From NCBI GenBank assembly GCA_964617105.1, contig CAZTWC010000194.1:1-7163 (forward strand): 7,163 nucleotides of DNA. The letters are read 5' to 3'. This stretch comes from CAZTWC01 sp964617105 [NCBI: uncultured Myxococcia bacterium] (lineage in GTDB: Bacteria; CAZTWC01). The position numbers were made by a program, and so were the translations under genes. Within the stretch, counting starts at the first letter, position 1; each line of letters begins with the position of its first letter. This document shows, piece after piece, positions 6,461 through 7,163 of this stretch. Under the pieces are notes generated by a model. The model ran no database searches and was not told where the DNA came from. It worked only from the letters and a program-made list of their open reading frames with translations.

Positions 6461-7163
6461 TAAAGGTTCACCTCCTCAAAGCCACCAAAAAAATTCAGGC
6501 AGTCTTTAATTTCCTCAGGGGAAAATTCTTTTTTACTGGCAATTTGGAGAAATTCGGCAAAATTTGGCTCCTCTGCTGGTCCGCGGCAACCCAGGCAGCC
6601 AAGACCTCCTCCCGGGCAAGGAGCATTACATCCGCCTCTGGTTATGGAGCCCAGACACAACTGCCCCTTCTCGAAAACACAGGTTAAAAACTGTTGCTTG
6701 CATTCGTAACATACCGGGTAAACAGGGAATTTGTAGGGAATATCCCAAATCAGGTACTGAACAATACGCTCAATTTCCGCCTTGGAAACCGGACATCCAG
6801 GTATTTCCATATCTACTTTGACAATATCCGTTATAGATCTGGCCGGGGCTGTCTCTTTTGGGCTATCGCCATAAACTGTCCGCATGACCACATCTGGATC
6901 CATGGTATTTTTAAGTTTATTGATGCCACCAAAACAGGCGCAACTTCCCAGGGCCACCAAAATTTTGGCTTGATGGCGAATTGTTTTTAACCTTTCAATC
7001 TCATCATTGCGGGTAATCGCGCCTTCCACAAATGCTAACTGGTAATCATCGCTGCACTGGGAGGAAGCCTCCCGGAATTGGACGATATCAACTGCGCTTA
7101 AAAAAGCGGGGAGAGTTTCTTCTTTATTAACAAATTGGAGTTCGCAGCCCTCGCAACAGGTAA
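6460..7163 (-). CDS. Group 3 [NiFe] hydrogenase small subunit (MvhG/FrhG/sulfhydrogenase-delta type), 5'-truncated
   Basis: This is the electron-transfer subunit that passes electrons from the Ni-Fe site through Fe-S clusters. The frame stays open to the right edge, adding 44 codons before the GTG at 7029: CCEGCELQF near the start, then VDIVQFREA, running into FVEGAI. The true start is beyond the window, probably only a few residues away. In visible numbering, proximal-cluster ligands are Cys3, Cys6, Cys74 (LGSCA) and Cys123 (PGCP). Eight further Cys, at 151, 154, 161, 169, 178, 182, 189 and 192 (CYEC, LCLG, GGCNAPCPGG, CLGCRGP), suit two more [4Fe-4S] clusters. Three clusters and the GCRGP motif indicate the MvhG/FrhG/sulfhydrogenase-delta type and not the one-cluster HoxY type. 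There is no twin-arginine signal in the visible part, consistent with a cytoplasmic enzyme. It overlaps the large subunit by one base; partner genes should lie upstream, off the right edge. Confidence 0.92.
   Translation of the reverse strand, partial: TCCEGCELQFVNKEETLPAFLSAVDIVQFREASSQCSDDYQLAFVEGAITRNDEIERLKTIRHQAKILVALGSCACFGGINKLKNTMDPDVVMRTVYGDSPKETAPARSITDIVKVDMEIPGCPVSKAEIERIVQYLIWDIPYKFPVYPVCYECKQQFLTCVFEKGQLCLGSITRGGCNAPCPGGGLGCLGCRGPAEEPNFAEFLQIASKKEFSPEEIKDCLNFFGGFEEVNL
6469..6477 (-). promoter_or_regulatory. Strong Shine-Dalgarno of the hydrogenase large subunit
   Basis: GAGGAGGTG lies 8 nt before the ATG at 6460, within the last codons of the small subunit gene. It fixes the start and, with the 1-nt stop/start overlap, implies tightly coupled, roughly equal production of the two subunits. 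Confidence 0.85.

Noticed and set aside
7027-7029. GTG at 7029 as the start of the hydrogenase small subunit
   Set aside because: The frame continues to the window edge and encodes the proximal-cluster CxxC motif (CCEGCE), which the family requires. The GTG is the Val of the conserved FVEG segment.

Overview
The window most resembles a chromosomal segment of an anaerobic, hydrogen-using bacterium, plausibly a Desulfobacterota (deltaproteobacterial) sulfate reducer or relative. This rests on a cytoplasmic group 3 [NiFe] hydrogenase, a cysteine-rich multi-cluster Fe-S protein, a COG1033-type RND exporter and moderate-to-low GC. No taxonomic marker gene is present, so the assignment is an inference. 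There are seven protein genes, two of them cut by the window edges. No tRNA, rRNA or CRISPR array was seen.

Layout, left to right. (1) Positions 1-2966, + strand: the 3' part of an RND/MMPL-type exporter whose stop overlaps (ATGA) the start of a membrane-anchored alpha/beta hydrolase. (2) Positions 3016-4187, + strand: a small single-domain cupin, followed 5 nt later by a 298-residue protein with 18 cysteines. The latter has an N-terminal CxCR-type domain, a CxCCxCCC patch and a C-terminal 2x[4Fe-4S] ferredoxin domain. (3) About 4193-4385: a non-coding, MITE-like imperfect palindrome with matching ends, bracketed by an 8-bp direct repeat. It sits between the Fe-S gene stop and the Shine-Dalgarno of the next gene. 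(4) Positions 4399-5163, + strand: an orphan, very basic family 3 periplasmic solute-binding protein. (5) Positions 5180-7163, - strand, convergent: the large subunit and (5'-truncated) small subunit of a group 3 [NiFe] hydrogenase, in order small then large, with a 1-nt overlap.

How the genes may work together. Exporter and hydrolase are translationally coupled and probably serve one envelope process, perhaps lipid or hydrophobic-compound handling. The cupin and Fe-S protein look like a two-gene unit of unknown function. The hydrogenase pair is the end of an operon entering from the right edge; its electron-transfer partners (diaphorase or Hdr-like genes) should lie beyond position 7163.

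The points most worth follow-up are the palindromic element, the large subunit that ends exactly at its last metal-centre histidine with no cleavable tail, and the cysteine-rich Fe-S protein paired with the cupin.
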